Notes: generated by a model from the sequence alone, not told the origin. 64,000 bases of DNA from Erythrocercus mccallii (GCA_013397435.1 VZRG01000440.1:205322-269321), one strand, 5' to 3'; shown: positions 12,741 to 25,020, counted from the stretch's first letter. Numbers and translations are program-made.

Positions 12741-12873
12741 GTGCAGTTGCTGAACCTTTTCTCAGGGGAGCAGTTCTCTTTCCCTGCACATCGATGGCTG
12801 GCCAAGGACCAGGCTGATGGGGAAATATCTGTGGAGTTTCCTGTTTTACATCAGGGTCAGCCTACTCTTCCAG
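12741..12873 (+). CDS. PLAT 1, exon C
   Basis: A 133-nt segment, phase 0 to 1, between GATGCTGTTTAG and CCAG|GTAAGC. It encodes the C-terminal PLAT part: the FSFPAHRWLAKDQADGE motif (family F.F.C.RWL....DDG) and a closing FPVL....PTLPG. The exit phase fits the phase-1 entry of every A exon here. PLAT 1 as a whole (exons A, B, C) is intact, about 128 residues. Confidence 0.87.
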
Positions 12874-13696
12874 GTAAGCACAATACCACATCAGCAAAGT
12901 CAGACCCCAGACTGATGTCGGTACAGGTGAGTTCATAATTTTTCATCAGGCCCTCTATTACTTTTTGGCTACCACAACATTTTTCTGCTTTGTTTTCCTG
13001 TTGTTATTGTGCATACTCAGGTAAGAAGTTAAAAAGCACTGGAAAAGAAATGAGAGAATCTTTAATGTTTTGAATTTCACACATTCTTTGGGTGGGTTTC
13101 TTGTTTGGTAAGATTTTCAATGCTTATGTTTGGTTTAAAATAAAGGCAATAGTAAAGACATGTCAGACATGTAACCACCATGAAGTCAGCATGAGTCAGA
13201 TCACAACCTCTGTTTTCAATAACTGAGGATTATAGCTCCAGTGTTACTATTGTAGCTGCTGTTTCCGTGTCTTTCTGGTAAGTGGTTCAGACTTCCAGAA
13301 TACTTTAATTTTTGGATGTGGAATAAAACTTTCAGAATAAATATTTCAGGAGGTTATAAGTGTTGAAATCGCCATTATTCACCGAGAGTTTGTATTGTAA
13401 TTCTAAAGATTAATGATTCCAAATGATATGAAAATTATTGGATGTTGCTGTTGTTGTACTGTTTTAGTGTCCTGCTCTATCACACCCAGTCCCTGATGTT
13501 GCTATATGTTCCCTCTGCCTAATCAATGGAAAGGGAGTGGAAAGTCTGTGCTTGCTCTTCCCCTCCAACTGGCATTGTCCTTTTCTGGAAAATTTCTAAG
13601 AAAATTACAAGGGCTTAGCAAGATCAGTGTGTCCTGAGAGACACTGATTGGTGAGGGAATCCTGAGTGGGTGAGGGAACAAGAATAGCAGATTCCC

Positions 13697-13725
13697 GTCC
13701 TCTTGGGGGTATGATGCTGGGGGGG
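13697..13725 (+). other. G-rich run, potential quadruplex
   Basis: Runs of 5, 7 and 7 guanines separated by 9 bases and 1 base can provide four G-tracts. It lies in the long intron after PLAT 1. Its function is unknown. Confidence 0.5.
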
Positions 13726-14614
13726 TGGGGGGGAAGCCATAACACCACTTGTATTACTTGGGCTAGGACTTCACCTGGGACATGTCCTCTTCTCTTTCCC
13801 ACAAAAATCATATCAGCTGCAGAGGACAAAATTAATGGGATGAGTAAACTTCCATTCTAAGTTTTCTAAAGACTATGGAACCCCTTTTTCAGAATATTTA
13901 ACTATTTCTCAGTGCTTTATGGTGTGTCTGTGGTCCCTTGTGTTGATCTTGCAAAGTTGAAATTGTAACAGGTATTTATTTCAGTGGTAATAGATATTGT
14001 GAGTGCAGGCTAGAGGAAAAGGGTATATACAAGTAAAATCAAGGGGCAGAAGTCCAGAAGATGGCCTGTGGATGTGGGAAAACATACCTTAAGACAGTTA
14101 CTTTTGTAATAACGAAATGGGTGGCCTGGAGTTATATTTATACTTCTCTGTGATGACTGAGCTCTGACATTAAGAACCTGACAATAAGATAAAAAAAAAA
14201 AAAAAACCAAAACAGGTTTGTGCCTCAAAAGTATATTTTAAGAGAAAAAGAATAATGGGAGATATTTCTGCCAGTACTTAGCAGTTGTCATCGTCTCATA
14301 AAATACTCTGGAGAGAGGCCTGTCTGCATTAACCACAATGATTTTTGGTCTTGGGTAGTCATGATCTTCATGACATGAGAAGCCCCAGAGGCACTCAGCC
14401 TGCTTCCTCACAGGTTTGGTCTCTTTGGCCAGGAGATTAATATTGTTTGCACAGGGGGACATACAAACTCACTGGTATAAAAGTCAAGTGCCTTCTCACT
14501 CCTTTGAATAAATGCTAATTAATTATAATTGACATATTCTATTGAATATGCTCTATTCCCCTATTTGCAGTATCTGTTCTTCCCCAAATCTTCTCTTGTT
14601 TAAATATTCTGAGA

Positions 14615-14761
14615 TGGAGATCTTGACAACCTCAGTTGCTTAGCACATGGTGCTAATAATACCAAGGTTGTGGATTCAATCCCTATATGGTTCACTCAAG
14701 AATTGTAGTCAATGTTCCCTGTGGGTCTCTTCCAACACAGAATATTCTGTGATTCTCTGAA
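14615..14761 (+). mobile_element. TguSINE1-type SINE (tRNA-Ile head, CR1 tail)
   Basis: Bases 14622-14695 resemble tRNA-Ile: a CTCAGTTG A-box region, GTGCTAATAATACCAAGG at the anticodon arm, and GATTCAATCCC as B box. A TGGGTCTCTTCCAACACAGA CR1-like 3' region and an ATTCTGTGATTCT tail follow. This composite structure is that of the passerine TguSINE1 family and is the best single clue to the host lineage. It is a retroposon, not a working tRNA gene: the acceptor stem is degraded. Confidence 0.82.
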
Positions 14762-16694
14762 TCCTAATTTTTGGGCTTTTTCTGAGTAGCAGGTTTCCTT
14801 GTTTCTGAAATAAAGATACAATGAAAGATTTTTATTATTGAATAATCTTCCTGCATGAAAGGCACAAAGGCACACTTACAACCAACCTCTCAATCTGCAT
14901 TTTGTAGTTAACAATTTCTCTCTCACACAAGGGAGGAAGAAAGGAGCTTCTGTACATTTCTACCAGCCTCAGTGTAAAAGGGGTCATGCAGAAGGCTTTG
15001 GAGAAGGCAGTCTCATCTCTGATTTAGTAATTGAAAGAATGCCTCTGTGTCTTTTTGCCAGTGTTATATTTCTGCATGAGACAGTGAAAAGGGAACACAG
15101 CTTTTAAGTTCAGAGAAGACAGTTTGATAACAGAACAGTGAAGGGGTCTGGATTCAATGTGAAAGAGAGATGATGAGACACACTTTAAAACCAATTTCTG
15201 AATAAAAAGAGGCTGAAACACTCTCTGATTTAACATTCTTTTTTATTCAAAGGAAGAAGATAGGAATTAAACTGTTAAGAAGTGTTACATAGAGACTTTG
15301 TTGCTGTAATGCTGGAGGATTGAGCAGCATCCATTTGACATTTTATCTTCTACCATCCTACTTTTGTCCCTGTCTGCTCATGGTTTATGACACAATCATT
15401 AATTATATCCTGTGAATAAATCAGGGTTACACAGGGTTGGTAGCTGGTGGATCTTTGCTTTTCTTCTTGCAGGAATTGGAAAGTAGGTGGTTATTGAAGG
15501 AGGAAATTGTTGCAATAGAGGATTGTTGTGGTCCTATGCCTGGAATTGTTGGTCTAGAGAAATTAATTCCCTCCCTCTGCTGTGGTCTGTTCACGGGGCA
15601 TGTGTTCATGTAGGTGTTGCAAAGAAAAAATTGAGCAAGTAAATAGATCAGGTGGTGATGTGAAATTATATGGGTAAAATGTAGTATGAATTAACAGTTG
15701 CTAAATGAAAACTATTTTGAGTATTGAGACAGGCACACTGGGAAAGATAGTGCCTGATTATGCTGCCAAATAAAGAGTGTCAAAAGCTTCTGTGTGTTAA
15801 ATGTGACTGGCCTTTGCCACATATTTTAGAGAAGTTCAGAGGATCTGATCTCAAAATTAGTTAGCTTCCACGCCAGAAGGAAACTACCACTAGTGTTCTG
15901 TGTGGGCACATTAAAACCTGTGCAGGCTGTGTAGGGTTTTTGCCAAATTGTTACAATTATCCAAATTGAATTCTATAAAGATCTTGTTTAGTAACAAGAA
16001 CAAAAAATACCATGTAAATAAATGAGAGATAATCATGAAAAAAATAAGCATGAAGGGAAAAACTGTAACTCTGAGCAGCTACCTAGCATAATTGCACATA
16101 TGGACTGTCGGTGAACAAATCTTCAGTGCTTATTAAAGGAAGGTGTTTGGCCATCAGAAGAGTGAGATCTGGAAGCAACCTCCTTCAGAGAATTACAACC
16201 AAGCTTCATAACATGTTTCAAATAGAAACTGACAATCAAATGATGATAATGCTGATGTTGTTTCGGACCCAGTGGTTCAGAAACTTTTTTCTGCCTGCAA
16301 GACAGAAAAGCACATGGACACCTACCCTTGGAAGAAGAGCTTGTGTGCCAGATAATGAGGTTTTTCATTCTCTCCGTACCTCACCTGGTCTAATAAAGTA
16401 TTGTTAGTGTTTGTTGGCATAAATTTTGCCTTTCCCTTGTTAATACTGAAGATTATGATGGAGTGTTTTTCCTTAATTCTAAATTTTACGAAGTTCCTAC
16501 ATCTGCATTTTAAGGACCACGGTTTTATATTGGTAGATATTTTTATGTAACAGTCTTTAGTTTCATGAGATTTTGACTCAAATTTTGTTTTAAGTGCATT
16601 ATTCATTTTCATTAAATGAATGATTTATTGAATTTAAGTCTTAGTTTTTCCCTCCTAAATTTATATCCTTTAAAAAATTTCCATATGGAATATA

Positions 16695-16857
16695 GAGAGG
16701 CTACTTATCCCTGAAAACATTCAAAGTCAGATTGGACATGGCTCTGAGCAACCTGATATAACTGAGGATGTCCATGATCATGGCAGGGGAGTTGGACTAG
16801 GTGGTCTTTAAAGGTGTCTTCCAAACCAAACCATTCTATGATTCTATCCTATAACAT
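16695..16857 (+). mobile_element. CR1 LINE 3' end
   Basis: Contains the CR1 3' UTR motif GGAGTTGGACTAGGTGGTCT and ends with CCATTCTATGATTCTAT, the typical terminal octamer repeats. It is a short truncated copy, in sense orientation. Confidence 0.9.
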
Positions 16858-17327
16858 GATTTGCTAAAATATTAAAAAAGAGAGTTTTGAGGTCCTAGAA
16901 AACTAAAATTATAGTACTAGATTTTAGCCTATTTGGTTAACCAGTGCATTCAAAATGTTAATAGCTCCCATTCTTTTTTATAGTTTTGATCTCACCACTT
17001 ATGGTGACACTAATCTTAGATTTACATTATTTACTTTTCACCTTATGATAAATTTTAAATTATGCTGCAGGACCAAGATATACTACTTGGGCATTTATAA
17101 TTAACTTCTCTTTGCATTCCCCACAAATGACAGCCTGGAACACAACAATAAATATAACAACCATAAAAAACATAAAAGCAAGTTTGCATTTTATTTTATT
17201 TAATAGCATTTTTAAAGTTTTATACCCTGTCCTTGACACAGATGCATTTGGACTCTACAGCCAGATAGATGTTACTGTAACTATAATAGTGCTTGTGCTA
17301 TGAAAAGTTGTCATCTTTTATTGTCAG

Positions 17328-17479
17328 TGACTGTCTACAAAGTACATGTGACAACAGGAGACCTGTGGAACATTGGAACTGAGACTGATGTCAATATTTC
17401 TGTCTATGGAGAAAGAGGGGATACAGTATCAAGACAGCTGCTCAGGTCACGGAAATCCAAGAAATTTTTTAAAGGACAA
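17328..17479 (+). CDS. PLAT 2, exon A
   Basis: A 152-nt segment, phase 1 to 0, between TATTGTCAG and CAA|GTAAGC. It encodes VTVYKVHVTTGDL, then the IGTETDVNISVYGERGD turn and a closing KFFKGQ, a standard PLAT N-terminal half. It is open. The upstream acceptor lacks a very strong pyrimidine tract, but the phase matches PLAT 1 exon C. Confidence 0.82.
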
Positions 17480-18022
17480 GTAAGCGAAAGGACGTTTTTT
17501 TATATCTTTGCCTGGCTTTTTTCTCTTGGGTGAGTAATGATTGCAAGAAAGGTGCAGTTAGAAAAGAGATATGTACCATAATCCAGTGGCTCCTGAAATT
17601 CCCTAATTAAGTTCCAAATACTTTCTAATGTTATACCAATGCTTTTGAAAGTGAAAATTTTCATTTATAAAATAGGTAAGCTGTGTACTTTTGGTTTTCA
17701 TGCTTCTAAAAATTTAGTTTAATGAGTGAAGATGAAATGAAATTTCATTTTATATCTGCATTTCTAATGTTGAAATCTGCTGTAATTTTTGTTTAACCAT
17801 TGATGCTTCCAACAGGTTTTTCTTTCCTGACTCTGATCTCATTCGTTTGAATGGCACCACTCCCATTAGCAGTGATTAGGCTTACTTCTACTGCTGTTTA
17901 AGCTAATATTTCAAATTATGGTCTTGACAAAGGAGTTATAAGAGTTTATGGGTCTTCGCAATTTCGTGGTGAAGAATGCCATGCTTTTTAGATTTTTCTG
18001 AAATTTTGTTGGTTGATTACAG

Positions 18023-18177
18023 ACTGACATCTTTGTTGTTGACGCTGTGCACCTTGGATGTTTGTACAAGATTGTTACAGAACATACTGGGTTTGGATCA
18101 GGTCAGAAATCTCACTTTCACTACACTCTCAACCATTATGTTAAGAACAGCATCTGCTAGCAATTTTTAACTAATCC
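18023..18177 (+). pseudogene. PLAT 2, exon B, degraded
   Basis: After TTGATTACAG the phase-0 frame reads TDIFVVDAVHLG.LYKI and then a diverged stretch (HTGFGSG), the same layout as the intact exon at 42809. In-frame TAG at 18158-18160 interrupts the region matching VKNS....F. The exon end expected near 18177, with AG before GT, is missing. The conserved RIGHD segment is also altered. I read this as an inactivated exon. A different donor at 18096 would give the wrong phase for exon C. Confidence 0.65.
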
Positions 18178-20334
18178 CTATTAAAAACGGTGAAGAGGGG
18201 TAATTGTTTGTGTGTTAAGGCATTGATTGTGTGTTACATTAAAGGCAAAATGAGCTATTATAATTTTAGATGGATTAGCGTTATCTGTTGCATTGTAAAG
18301 ATGTAATTGAAGATTTTTGTAATACTATCTTGTCATTAGACTTCCAATTAATGGTGAAACTTAAAATGCTTGCAGTCACAAGTCCTATTTTTCAAACTCT
18401 TGAGCCTAAATACTGTAAACATTGTGACGTATTTTAAGCCATCATAAACTGCTATCTAATTTTCCTGATATTTTGATTGGCAAAATGAATAAGTCTGCTG
18501 TGATGGCAATGTTAAAGGAGGGAGCGATGTAGCCAGGGAGAGACCCAGTGGCTTGCAGACCCATAAGGAAGCTCTAGAGTACCTAGGGCAGGTACTGTCT
18601 TCTCTCCATCCGTGACTCTTGCAACCTGCCAGTGAACCTGCAGATTTTGCAATTCCAGTAGAAGAGAGAAAACTATAGTAAGTGAGATATAATTAAATGC
18701 ATCAATTTTTCTCCCATGAACAAACTTTTTTTTATTTATTTTTTTTTTTATTTCTTCTAAGGAAATAGATGTTTTCTGGACAAAGTTGTAATCAAGAATC
18801 CTGTAACAGATTTGGATTATACTTTTCTTTGTCACAGGTTGGTTGTATTTGATTTAGGTTAGATTTGTAATAAATTTGTAAATATTCTTAGTTTTTCTCC
18901 TGAAATGCCCTGTAAAGAGAAAAATGTGTTTCCTCAGATGTGAGCTGAGATGAGCTGATTCTTTTTACAGCTCTAAGTGTTATATCTGCCCCAAAAATCT
19001 GGTGCATTTGAACTAAGATAAAAGCAATAAAAAGTTCTGCCTGGGAACTTTCCATTCTTGCACCTTTTGAACTATTTAAGATAGGCTTTTGTTACACATT
19101 TCCCATATCCAACACCTTGTATCTGACGCCAGCAGGTTCATCTGTTCTTCCATGTCATGCAATGCAAGGCTTTTCAGAAGAGTGGCTTGCTGTGTCTGTA
19201 GCAAACTGTTCCTGATTTACTGACGTTAGTATGGAGCTTAATGTGGGGATCAGTGAGCTCAGCATCAGACTTTAAGATCCTGTGAAATGGCAACCACAAA
19301 TGCAGCTGCCTGACCACATCCCCTTTACTCATTTACTTTGCAGCCTGTCACTGAGCTGCAACGTAATTTGAAGCAATCCTAACTTCCCTGCCTTTTCCCC
19401 TGCAGATGTTGCTGCTCTGAATCTTCTGTTCTATAACTCATTTACAGTTTTATCTATGCCTGATTAATTCTCAACCTTGCAGAAAAATTTTAATCGATAA
19501 ATATCAGTGCAAATATTACGAACGGTAAAGTCCAGTCACGTAAGGGTCTGGCTGCAGCTTGCCAGTGGCACCCCAATTCTATTTCCTCCTCTCACTTCTC
19601 TGGGTGAATAAATAACTGCCTGAGACAGCCCAGAGTGAGCGATGTGCACACTGAAACTGATTTACGTGTGAGTAAGGGCTTTCTGCCTATCAGATACAGC
19701 ACCTCATCCTTGCCTGACCTAATTTTGAGTCTGTATTCTAGATGAGATGAACTGCTATGAAGAGATCTATAATGCTGGCTTCATACATAATTTAGGGAGA
19801 GTTCAAATCCATTTCAGGCAGAAAAATACAGGGTATATGCTAGCTATTGTTAGAGTTTGATGCTGTGCTTGCTATCTTGCTCTGAGTGTGTGAATGCTTT
19901 TGACTCAAATGGAGTTAGACTTTACTTACATAAGTAGATGTGTATGAAGGCATTGTGAAAGCATAGTTCAGACATGGTGAAAATGTTGCCACTGTTGGGT
20001 TTGCCTCCTCATATAGGGATTTTCAGGGCACAGAACAATTTGCATCTTGCTGTAATCTTCTTGCAGACAAGAAGAACAAACCTCGTGACCACTGCACAAG
20101 TCATTATTGATCTGGGATGAATATGAGTTCTCTGATTTGTAATGGTTGGATTAGGCCCTTGTACCTCTGTCCAGGAAAGCATTTACATATGTTTCACAAA
20201 GCTGGATTTTTGTATTGCTGTTTGTCAGCCTTGAGACTTTAATGCATAGGACAGCAAGTATCAGTATCCAAGTGCCATGCATACTTTGGAAGTTGCCAAT
20301 CAAGGTTATTACTGAAAGAGGTTCTGGTTCTTAG

Positions 20335-20411
20335 GTGGCTGGACCAGGGACAGGATGATGGCAATATTTTTAGAGAACTGCCTGTGACTGATGCCAGCAC
20401 TTTTCCAGGAT
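20335..20411 (+). CDS. PLAT 2, exon C
   Basis: After GGTTCTTAG the exon completes an Arg codon and continues WLDQGQDDGNIFRELPV, a textbook PLAT C-terminal motif. Entry is phase 2, the same arrangement as the exon at 45288. The ancestral end was probably CCAG at 20408, but GT no longer follows it; the nearest donor is GTAAGT at 20412. Using that donor puts a T before the next exon's GA and makes a stop. The protein part is intact and the donor is doubtful. Confidence 0.7.
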
Positions 20412-20497
20412 GTAAGTGAAAATTGGTGGGGAAGTGGACTGTCTTAAAGGGAATGAAGAATCTCTGTAAACTAATTACACTGTTTTTATCTGCACAG

Positions 20498-20529
20498 GAC
20501 AAGAGCTGGAATTCAAGAGAGAAAAAACT
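20498..20529 (+). CDS. Linker exon after PLAT 2
   Basis: A 32-nt candidate exon, phase 1 to 0, between TTATCTGCACAG and ACT|GTAAGA. It encodes about ten charged residues (QELEFKREKT). A similar charged linker follows PLAT 4 at 45651. It joins in frame to the trefoil-like exon at 20670. Because it is so short, the call depends on phase and position. Confidence 0.5.
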
Positions 20530-20669
20530 GTAAGAGTATACCTTTTTATTTTAATTTAAACCATTGAAATCATTCTTTGAGTGAAATCAGGTCAGTTGAA
20601 TGCTTTGTATGACAAATTCCTGTGTATTATCTTCTCATAAGTCTTTCTGTTTGTTGTTTACAAAACAAG

Positions 20670-20816
20670 TGGGCTGCAGAAAAGTGGAAATTTCAGAAAG
20701 GCATTACATTTCAGTTTTACAACAGGCTCACCCATGGATTCATTTGCCTCTACCCAGATAGCAGAGTTGATGCTTTTGGAGATAAGAAAAACAAATATGG
20801 TATTTTCCATTTGGAT
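20670..20816 (+). CDS. Trefoil-like unit 1
   Basis: A 147-nt, phase 0 to 0 segment between CAAAACAAG and GAT|GTATGC. It encodes KWKFQKGITFQFYNR, GFICLYPDSRVDAFGDK and NKYGIFHLD. The F.FYNR...FI.L.PD..VDA.GDK pattern resembles repeats of beta-trefoil proteins (fascin or FGF-like fold), not PLAT. It is open. It is the first of four comparable units between PLAT 2 and PLAT 3. The fold assignment is inference; the reading frame and splice sites are seen. Confidence 0.68.
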
Positions 20817-20964
20817 GTATGCATAGGACATACAAAAAAAGAAAGATTTTAATACTGAGATTCCTAAAGTGCATAGGAGTAGATAATCATACTAAATGTT
20901 TTCCTTCCTTACTTCAAATATACATGTATTATTGACTATAAGGACTCAGAAAATACATGCCTAG

Positions 20965-20967
<3 letters not shown>

Positions 20968-21012
<45 letters not shown>
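20968..21012 (+). repeat. (AC)n microsatellite
   Basis: About 22 uninterrupted AC units, 150 bases downstream of trefoil-like unit 1. It is likely polymorphic. Confidence 0.98.
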
Positions 21013-21014
<2 letters not shown>

Positions 21015-21184
21015 TTCTCATATGGTGTCTTGTCACTGGCTTTCCTTTAACAAATAGAAAAATTTCTTGTCATCTGCAGTTTGGTGCTCCCACAGAACTC
21101 ACACGGCAAGGACAGCTGGAGCCTTTTGAAACTAGATCCATGTAAGATAGCAAGTTCAAATTTAGGTAGAGTTCATTAATAAGG

Positions 21185-21236
21185 AGTATATATATATGCA
21201 TGTGTGTGTACATATATATGTATGTATGTGCATATA
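21185..21236 (+). repeat. TA/TG microsatellite
   Basis: Imperfect TATA, TGTG and TATG units, 170 bases after the AC repeat. Confidence 0.85.
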
Positions 21237-21415
21237 AATTATTTTATTGTGTTTTTGTAATTAATTTTAGTGGCAGTCTACAAGTTCAACCCTTTATCAG
21301 CTTTCCTCCTACTGCATTGGTAACACTTAACTCTAATACATATCTTATTAGGTACATACGTTTTATTCCCTTGGTAGTGATAAAGCAGCTCATCAGGGAC
21401 TTTACACAGGGATCT

Positions 21416-22061
21416 GTTGTAGGGTGACTTTATGATGCCTGTATCCGCAATCATCTGTTCTGTTAGTGCTGTATACTGAGTTCTGTACCTTTAAGACTGA
21501 TTCTGAGCGTGAACCAGGGAAAGAAGAAGCGCGGAGTTTGTTTTGAGAGAACTGCCTGACTCCCCCGCATTCCTCACTCCTGACTATGTTCGCGTCTGGC
21601 ACGGACAGCGGTGGAGATCTCCTGTGCTTTTAGTTAGTTTTAGCTAGCTGAGGCAGAGAAGTTCCCTGGACTGTTTTTTTCTTCCTTTTCTTGAGACTGT
21701 TTAAATCTGCTCTGGACTGAAAAACCCAAAGGAGCACCGAGGGCTTGCAGCTGCGGCCCCCCGGGCCTGAACCTCTGGAGGGACTGAAAGACTGAGCTAC
21801 ACACACAGCAAAAACTTTTCTCAGTTTGCCATCTCTCTTCAGAGCAGCAAGAGGTTTTATTGTTTCATTATTCATTTTATTGTTTCATATTACTCATTCT
21901 TTCTACTTGTAAGTCTCTTTGTTAAACAAATAGTTTTTTCCACTTTCCTCTAAGGAAGTTCCTTTTCCTGGACTGGCAGAGAGGAGGGGCTGTTTGAGTT
22001 TTGCTTTCCAGAGAAACTCCTTCGGAGGTTTCCTCCCAAATTTGCCCTAAACCAAGACAGT
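21416..22061 (+). mobile_element. Probable solo LTR of a songbird endogenous retrovirus
   Basis: A block of about 650 bases begins TGTTGTAGGG and ends CCAAGACA, fitting TG...CA ends. It is markedly more GC-rich than its flanks, with CpGs and a purine/pyrimidine-skewed 3' part. I recognise it as resembling an LTR family repeated in passerine genomes (GTGGAGATCTCCTGTGCTTT; TTTTAGCTAGCTGAGG). No retroviral genes accompany it. I found no clear target-site duplication. It lies inside the intron between trefoil-like units 1 and 2. Confidence 0.6.
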
Positions 22062-23416
22062 ACCTTACATAGATCTTTTTAGAAATAATAGAATCTTTCA
22101 GGACACACTAAAGAGTGCATCAGGACACCACAAGATTCCTCCAGAGACAGCTGCATCTTACGAAAAGGCAACATAATGGACTGGTAGAACAGTTGCTTAA
22201 AAAATCACTCTTGCCCCTGGGAACAATAAAAATGGCAAGGATTTACCTTTCATCCGCATTTTGTAGCTATAAGAATTAATTGTTTGGAAGATTGGCCAGA
22301 TTTAAAATCTGAGAAGTCATGAACTATGCTGCAGGATTTGCTTTACAAATTCTGATATGGATATAGAGAAAATGAATTCTCTTTTCTTACCTGAGAGCCT
22401 TATGTTCCCTACATCATCTGTTATTTATAATCTAAATTCATTGCTAGACCCCAGTTCATTATGCTGGAATTCTCAGCTCCTTTTTATGGATTTTTTTTAA
22501 ACATATGTGCTGATAAAAAGAAATTTGTTCCTTATCATTACCTCTCAGGGCTTTTCTCCTCAAGGCAGCAAAATAGACAGTAGTCCCCAGATGCCCTTTC
22601 CTGAACGAATGAGAGAATTTATTGATCAGAGAGGTCAAACTGTTGAGTTAAACACTTAATTAATTCTTTTCCCTTGAAAATGATAAACCATCCACTGTAA
22701 TTAAATGCAAATATGAATTAATATACATTCATATTTCTAACTTTTTTTTTTATTTAACTCCTAGGTCTTTTTAATGTAAATGTCAAAAGGAGAAATACAT
22801 GTATATTCAGTAGTCATCAGATGCCCTCTCTTGCTCTTGCTCTTGTCAGTGGCCGTGTAACTGGAAAGGTAGGAAATGCTGTTACTGATTCCTGCTTCAT
22901 AAATACATGTCATTGTCTGACTAAAAAAATAAAGTTTCTAAAATCTGTCTAATAAATAATTGTATTTCCAGTCAGATAAGGAGTGATGAATTGCAGAACT
23001 GAACCCAGGAAATTGATGATAAATAGGTGAATTTAGAGATAGGGCTTTGTTTTCTCATAGTTTATTTTTTATTTTTTGGCTGATTTATTTTCTTTAGTTC
23101 AGACATTCCAAGATGTCATTTATATTTGTTTACACGTTGACTAGTTACCTGGAATTCCCTAATATCACTTTTTTTTCAATAAGGAAAATTTCTCTGGCTT
23201 GATTTTAAATACCTCTGTTTCCTTTGTGGTTTTTGTTTGTTTGTTTGTTTTTAAAGTGATATGCCAGTCATAAGACAGCTCGTATAATCCAGGGTTTGTT
23301 TTGATGCATTTTGATTTGTTTCAGCCCAACTTCAAAGTCTTACTGTGACCTTTTTTCCTCTGCACTTGCAGTATACAGGTAGGTAAATGGAGTTGTAGAA
23401 TTCAGTTCTTTCTGAT

Positions 23417-23645
23417 CATAGAATCAGAGAATATCCTGAGCTGGAAGGGACCCACAAAGATCATGGAAATCTGACTTCTGGCCCTTCACAGGACAGCACC
23501 AAGGGTCACACCACATGCCTGAGAGCACTGTCCAAACTCTTCTTGAACTCTGTCAGGCTTGGTGCTGTGACCCCTCCCCTGGAGAGCCTGTTCCTGTGCC
23601 CAAGCACTCTCTTTGTGAGGAACCTTTTCCTAATATCCAGCTGTT
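23417..23645 (-). mobile_element. CR1 LINE fragment
   Basis: Begins ATCATAGAATCAGAGAATAT, the reverse complement of the CR1 3' end, and continues with CTGGAAGGGACCCACAAAGA and the CTTGAACTCTGTCAGGCTTG stretch typical of a CR1 subfamily. It is 5'-truncated. Confidence 0.85.
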
Positions 23646-24847
23646 ACGACCTATCCCAGGAGATGACAGTATCCAGGTTCTTGTAAATGGATTCCTTGGG
23701 GCTGATTAGAGTGAAGTGACACTGGGTGATGGATGTGTGTAAATTTATGCACACTGGGTTTATATGAGGAGTGTAGGTGGGAATGCCCAGGTACCTCCCC
23801 TCATACAGGGAAGCTTTCAGTCCTCTGGTGAAGGGCCTCAGAAACGATTCTGAGGGTGCTTTGGGAGTCTTTGATGTTTTATGACACCTGTAAGACATAA
23901 AGACAGCGGTCTTTCAGGTGTTGGAGCCACAAAAAGGCAACACAAAACTGGAATTTGCCTTAGAATACATGTTTAATTGTACATTGAGGACACGCTTACT
24001 TGCTTGTTTCAAAACTACTTTTAAAATTCATACAATTTTTCTTTTATTTTTATAGGTATGTTGAATCTGATAGACAGTTCTTTTGGCTTTTTCTTCAGCA
24101 TGTAATGCCTTGAAAATGAAAAATTTTCCTAGAAATATTGATTCTTTGTAGTCTTGAAAAGTCTAAGATGATGTAAATCAGAAGCATTATCAATTATTAG
24201 ATGGATTTTTAGCATTTTACATTGATTAAAATTTTAGTTTTATTTAAATATGAGAATGATGATGAGTTGATAAAGTATTTAAATATGTATTATTATGTGT
24301 TGATAAATGTTTTTATAAAATAATAAATTATGTATTTTATAAAATAGGACCATAGAGCCTGCCAAGCAGAACAAGGAAACATGGAGTAAAATGTGTTGCT
24401 TTACTCTTTCATGTAAAACTTCTGATTCTCTGAGTATTTTCTGTGAGAACAGTATAAATGAATGAAGACAAACACAAAGACAAATCATGCCAAAGATGGG
24501 CTGGTGGCCCAGAGTTACTGTGGTTCGTTTCCTGTCTGTGTCAGTTTTATACTTGTTTGCCATCTTTATAGGCTGTGACACATGCTCGACCTGAGGCACC
24601 CAAGTATATTTCATACTATTGCCAGATCTGTGTCATCTCACAGTGAGCTCTTTCTGTCAAATTCCACAGAGTCCACAATTTCAATCCTAAATTAAGGACT
24701 ACGAATCTGAAAAATAGAAAGATTTTTGTACTAAGCTGCTAGTATTGTGGGAACTCAAACAACACAGAAACTATGTTGTGATACTCTCTGATTTGGATTC
24801 TGACATGTAGTTCATATAATTTATTATTCCTTCTTTGACTATGATAG

Positions 24848-25020
24848 AGCAAAGACAAAGCATGCTGTGAGCTCCGTGTTCATCTTCAACCAAACAGCTG
24901 TGCCATTCTTGAGTCAGCCAGCTACCCAGTCCCACTGTGGCTTTCAATCTCCAAGGCAAAGTAGCTGATGAAACAATAGGATATGCCCGGCTTTCCAAAG
25001 AATTTGTCGTGCATGTCAAG
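24848..25020 (+). pseudogene. Trefoil-like unit 2, frameshifted
   Basis: Acceptor GACTATGATAG and donor AAG|GTAAGA bound 173 nt; intact spacing would be a multiple of three. The first half reads CELRVHLQPNSCAILESASYP. Continuing, the frame hits a stop at about 24960. The rest (TVAFNLQGKVADETIGYARL, then EFVVHVK) is in another frame. The break is near 24925-24931, in a CCC-rich spot. Both halves align with unit 4 (LESV...G.Y and the closing F...V). Phase 0 to 0 means it could be skipped without shifting the rest. Confidence 0.68.

Noticed and set aside
14622..14695. Functional tRNA-Ile gene
   Set aside because: The acceptor stem is degraded and the CR1-derived tail follows, so it is a SINE head.
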